From an uncultured Eubacteriales bacterium (lineage in GTDB: Bacteria; Bacillota; Clostridia; Christensenellales; Aristaeellaceae): 18,958 nucleotides of DNA. Positions 15,987 through 18,958 of this stretch are shown here, in pieces (within the stretch, counting starts at the first letter, position 1; every line of letters begins with the position of its first letter). The notes beneath the pieces are model-generated. The model had not been told where the DNA came from and made no database searches. It saw only the letters and a program-made list of their open reading frames with translations. The DNA lies in assembly GCA_900542395.1 (NCBI GenBank), contig UQNM01000048.1, positions 1 through 18,958 on the forward strand. The letters run 5' to 3'. The translations under genes and the position numbers were made by a program.

Positions 15987-16907
15987 TTACCGAGAGCCTT
16001 TGTCGTAGGGAATACCCTCCGCCTTCGGCGCGCGGGATTTTTTGCTGGTGAACGCCAGAATAATCATCGAGGCGATGAACGGAATCATGTTATACATATT
16101 CTGCGTCCAGCCCAGATCGGCGAGGAACGGAATCGAGCTGGCAATATTCGCCAGCGACTTGAACAGCGCGAAGAACACCGCCGCAAGGAAGATGCGGAAC
16201 GGCTTCCACTGGCCGAAGATCATGACCGCCAGCGCGAGGAAGCCCGCGCCGGAAACGCCGACCTCGAAATTCCAACTGGAGACGGACGGGATGATGTACG
16301 CCATGCCGCCGATGCCGCCCAGTACGCCGGAAATCAGCACGCCGATATAGCGCATCTTGTAGACGTTGATGCCCACGCTGTCCGCCGCCTGCGGATGCTC
16401 GCCGCACGCGCGCAGGCGCAGACCCAGCCGCGTCTTATAGAGCACGATGTACGAGAGAATCAGCGCCGCAAGGCCGATGAACAGAAAGACGTTGACCGTC
16501 AGCGGGCCGAAGTCATAGACGAACACGCGGTTGCTGTAATCCAGCTTGGCGGAAGCGGAGTGGTTCACGCCCTTGGCGATGACCATCGCCAGCGCGGTGG
16601 CCAGCAGGTTGAGCGCCGTGCCGCCGATGGTCTGATCCGCGTTCAGATTGATCGAGGCGAACGCCAGCAGCCCGGCATACAGCATGCCCGCAATGCCCGC
16701 CGCGAGGACGGAGACCAGCACGATGGAGAACGCGCTCGCCCCGGCGGGCATCATCTGGATGGCGATGACGCCCATCAGGCCGCCGATTACCATGATGCCC
16801 TCCAGCGCGATGTTGATAATGCCGCTGCGCTCGGAGAACATGCCGCCCAGCGCCACCATCATCAGCACGACCGTATACAGCAGCGTATATTTCAGCAGCA
16901 GAAACAT
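15987..16907 (-). CDS. ABC transporter permease (NupQ / BMP-type nucleoside or sugar importer)
   Basis: This is a 306-residue polytopic permease of the BPD_transp_2 family with eight or more hydrophobic segments. The N-terminal G-G-M-F-S-E-R-S-G-I-I-N-I-A-L-E-G signature matches YufQ/NupQ-type permeases, which pair with a BmpA-like lipoprotein and import nucleosides in Bacillus and Lactococcus. The E-x2-P/A-coupling segment RLRACGEHPQAADSVGINVYKMRY, which contacts the ATPase, is clear around residues 185-210. Its ATG overlaps the stop of the upstream permease by one base (TGATG), with a GGAGGGG ribosome site, so translation is coupled. It is the last gene of the operon. The substrate class is inferred from family. 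Confidence 0.92.
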   Translation of the reverse strand: MFLLLKYTLLYTVVLMMVALGGMFSERSGIINIALEGIMVIGGLMGVIAIQMMPAGASAFSIVLVSVLAAGIAGMLYAGLLAFASINLNADQTIGGTALNLLATALAMVIAKGVNHSASAKLDYSNRVFVYDFGPLTVNVFLFIGLAALILSYIVLYKTRLGLRLRACGEHPQAADSVGINVYKMRYIGVLISGVLGGIGGMAYIIPSVSSWNFEVGVSGAGFLALAVMIFGQWKPFRIFLAAVFFALFKSLANIASSIPFLADLGWTQNMYNMIPFIASMIILAFTSKKSRAPKAEGIPYDKGSR

Positions 16908-18046
16908 CAGTCGTCCCCTCCCTTCCCGACGGAGACCCGCTTGGCCTTGCCCACAAGCAGCGCGCGGATCTTGTTCTTAAAGAGCAGCGAGAACGCGCAG
17001 AGATAGATAATCAGCGCGGTGATCACATCGGCGATCTCCTTGGTGTAATACTGCGTGGAGAGCTTCGTGCCGCCGACGGTGATATACGAAATGAACAGCG
17101 AGGAGAAAATCGTGCCGATCGGGTTGGAGCAGGCCAGCAGCGCCGTGCTGATGCCGTTGAAGCCCATCGCGGGCAGCGCCGTGGAGACCTGCGGGTTCCA
17201 CTCCGCGACGGTGGAGAGATAATACAGCCCCGCGCCGACGCCCGCCAGCGCGCCGGAAATCATCATCGCAAGGATGATATTGCGCTTTTCGTTGATGCCC
17301 GCGTAGCGCGCGGCGTTTTTGTTGAAGCCGCAGGCGCGCAGCTCGTAGCCGAACGCCGTCTTATTGAGGATGATGTAGACGATGATCGCGAAGAAGATCG
17401 CAATGAAAATCGCGATGGTGACCGATTGCAGCTTGCCGAACAGCTCGCTCATGCCGAGGCTGGGAATCATGGCCTGCGGCGCGGCCTTGCGCAGGCTGTA
17501 TGTCTTGGTCGAGGCCAGATCATACATCGGGCTTTTGCCCTTGCCGTACATGATATCGTTGACCATGTACAGACCGATCCAGTTGAACATGATGGCCGTG
17601 ATGACCTCGTTGATGTTCAGATACGCCTTAAAAATGCCCGGCAGCGCGCCCCAAATCGCGCCGAAGAGCATCGCCGCCAGCAGGCACAGGTACCACGGCC
17701 ATTGCAGCACGATGGCGCAATACAGCGCGCCGAACGCGCCGAGCGTGTACTGCCCCGCCGCGCCGATGTTGAACAGGCCGGTTTTGAACGCAAAGCCGAC
17801 CGAAAGACCCGTCATAATCAGCGGCGCGGCATTGGCCAGCACCGTGCCCATGTTGCGCGGGCTCTTGAAGCCGCTTCTCAAAATGACGAGCAGACCGTCG
17901 CCGAAGGCGTGTTCCGCATTGATGATGGCCAGCACCACAAGGCCCAGCAGCAGGCCGATCACGATGCAAATCAGCGAGGCCGCCACCGACAGAAACGCTT
18001 CGGAGCCTGCCAGACGGCTGCCCAGCTTGCCCTTTTTGTTTTCCAT
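16907..18046 (-). CDS. ABC transporter permease (NupP / BMP-type nucleoside or sugar importer)
   Basis: This is a 379-residue inner-membrane permease, partner of the downstream one. It is longer than its partner, as is usual for the first permease of this pair. The N-terminal hydrophobic anchor (about 18-45) is followed by a stretch with the hallmark L-S-V-G-F-A-F-K-T-G-L-F-N-I-G-A-A-G-Q-Y (about 80-100), and a later coupling helix ELRACGFNKNAARYAGINEKR. About nine membrane segments can be seen. The two permeases form the heterodimeric channel. The gene lies 15 bases after the ATPase gene and is preceded by a GGAGGGA site. Confidence 0.93.
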   Translation of the reverse strand: MENKKGKLGSRLAGSEAFLSVAASLICIVIGLLLGLVVLAIINAEHAFGDGLLVILRSGFKSPRNMGTVLANAAPLIMTGLSVGFAFKTGLFNIGAAGQYTLGAFGALYCAIVLQWPWYLCLLAAMLFGAIWGALPGIFKAYLNINEVITAIMFNWIGLYMVNDIMYGKGKSPMYDLASTKTYSLRKAAPQAMIPSLGMSELFGKLQSVTIAIFIAIFFAIIVYIILNKTAFGYELRACGFNKNAARYAGINEKRNIILAMMISGALAGVGAGLYYLSTVAEWNPQVSTALPAMGFNGISTALLACSNPIGTIFSSLFISYITVGGTKLSTQYYTKEIADVITALIIYLCAFSLLFKNKIRALLVGKAKRVSVGKGGDD

Positions 18047-18061
18047 TTGGCTTCCCTCCTA

Positions 18062-18958
18062 TCAAGCGTTGCGCTGCGCGCCCGCCATGTAAAGCCCCAA
18101 CTCCTTGGCGGTCGTATAGCGCGGGTCCAGCTCGCCGACGATTGCGCCCTCGTACATCACCAGAATGCGATCCGGCACTTCGAGCACCTCGTCCAGCTCC
18201 AGCGAAACGAGCAGAACCGCCTTGCCCGCGTCGCGCTGCGCCAGCAGCTCCTTGCGGATATACTCAATCGCGCCGACGTCCAAACCGCGCGTCGGCTGCA
18301 CGGCGATGAGCAAATCGCTGCTCAAATCCACCTCGCGGGCGATAATCGCCTTCTGCTGGTTGCCGCCGGACATGCTGCGCGCCTTCGTCACCGCGCCCTG
18401 ACCGCTGCGCACGTCGAAGCGCTCGATCAGATCGTCGGCATACTTGCGGATTTCGCCGAATTGCAGGAAGCCGTTGCGCTCAAACTCCGGATGGAAGTAG
18501 CGCTTGAGCACGAGGTTGTTTTCCAGCGAATAATCCAGAACAAGGCCGTGCTTATGGCGATCCTCCGGAATATGGCTGAGCCCCGCCTCGTTGCGCTTGC
18601 GGATGGACATGTGCGTAATGTCCCGATTGTTGAGGAAAATCTTGCCGCTGTCGGGCTTGAGCAGACCGGTAAGCGCATAGATCAGTTCGCTCTGGCCGTT
18701 GCCGTCAATGCCCGCGATGCAGACGATCTCGCCGCGCACGTTGAAGGAGACATTGTTGACCACCGGCTTGCCGTGCTTCTTGCTCCTGACGGTCAGGTTC
18801 TGCACCGTCAGCACGCTTTCGCCCGGCTTGAGCGGCGTTTTTTCCATGACGAGCTGCACCTTGCGGCCGACCATCATCTCGCTCAATTCTTCCTTGCTGG
18901 TGTCGGCCACATCGACCGTGCCGACGTATTTGCCCTTGCGCAGCACGGTGCAGCGATC
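18062..18958 (-). CDS. ABC transporter ATP-binding protein, C-terminal part (cut by window edge)
   Basis: The frame is open to the window edge, so only the last 299 residues are present. They begin at the end of the first ATPase domain (DRCTVLRKGKYVGTV) and contain the whole second domain. This shows a degenerate Walker A, GIDGNGQSEL, with Gln in place of Lys, the signature SGGNQQK, and Walker B LLIAVQPTRGLD. That pattern is usual for the second domain of RbsA/YufO-type tandem ATPases that drive sugar or nucleoside import. The GTG at 18946 is not a start. Operon order ATPase, permease, permease fits the nupOPQ layout; the binding protein would lie outside the window, probably upstream. Confidence 0.94.
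   Translation of the reverse strand, partial: DRCTVLRKGKYVGTVDVADTSKEELSEMMVGRKVQLVMEKTPLKPGESVLTVQNLTVRSKKHGKPVVNNVSFNVRGEIVCIAGIDGNGQSELIYALTGLLKPDSGKIFLNNRDITHMSIRKRNEAGLSHIPEDRHKHGLVLDYSLENNLVLKRYFHPEFERNGFLQFGEIRKYADDLIERFDVRSGQGAVTKARSMSGGNQQKAIIAREVDLSSDLLIAVQPTRGLDVGAIEYIRKELLAQRDAGKAVLLVSLELDEVLEVPDRILVMYEGAIVGELDPRYTTAKELGLYMAGAQRNA

Noticed and set aside
15813..17006. 397-codon plus-strand open frame across the permease genes
   Set aside because: It begins in the VTC gene end and reads through a terminator; antisense of clearly recognised permeases.
18944..18946. GTG as the real start of the ATPase gene
   Set aside because: The frame is open upstream and reads DRCT before it, the usual end of the first ATPase domain, so the gene is simply cut by the window edge.
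18062..18958. Walker A Lys-to-Gln change as a sign of a dead transporter
   Set aside because: Degenerate Walker A in the second domain is usual in RbsA/YufO-type tandem ATPases.

Overview
The window looks like a chromosomal segment from a GC-rich (roughly 60% by eye) member of the Bacillota, most likely class Clostridia. Support for this: a HrcA/CIRCE-controlled groES-groEL operon, strong AGGAGG-type ribosome sites, extended -10 promoters, a priA/def order, a WYL regulator next to a small zinc-ribbon protein, a BMP-type nucleoside/sugar ABC transporter, and a CotH / DUF4956 / VTC-domain operon common in gut Clostridia. The genus is not determinable from the sequence. I see no tRNA, rRNA, CRISPR array, insertion sequence or phage gene.

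Layout. Bases 1-2502 (minus strand) hold the start of a peptide deformylase gene (def, cut by the window edge) and the replication-restart helicase priA. Bases 2525-3851 (plus) hold a WYL-domain regulator, whose promoter appears to share one palindromic -35 box with the divergent priA promoter, and a small zinc-ribbon protein with its own dyad-containing promoter. mutY (minus) converges on and overlaps the zinc-ribbon gene. Bases 5057-7256 hold the groES-groEL operon with promoter, CIRCE operator and a terminator that also works for the next, convergent gene.

Bases 7293-15843 are the accessory and more interesting part. A membrane-anchored ComEC-like metallo-beta-lactamase with an Ada-like zinc tail (minus) diverges from a secreted caspase-like protein with an EF-hand loop and a FlgD-type Ig domain (plus). 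The latter overlaps tail to tail with a patatin-fold protein that has lost its catalytic residues (minus). Then comes a three-gene plus-strand operon: a membrane-anchored protein with three lamin-tail domains, a chitobiase-type domain and a CotH kinase domain; a DUF4956 integral membrane protein; and a soluble VTC-type (polyphosphate polymerase superfamily) protein. It ends in a bidirectional terminator at about 15891-15924.

Bases 15987-18958 (minus) hold an ABC importer operon: the C-terminal half of an ATPase (cut by the window edge) followed by two permeases, of the NupOPQ / simple-sugar type.

The housekeeping genes are ordinary. The best candidate for a poorly described system is the CotH-DUF4956-VTC operon. 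I infer a split membrane machine in which DUF4956 anchors a cytosolic VTC nucleotidyl/phosphotransferase, paired with an extracytoplasmic kinase-fold protein. Next to it lies a secreted caspase and a dead patatin of unknown role.
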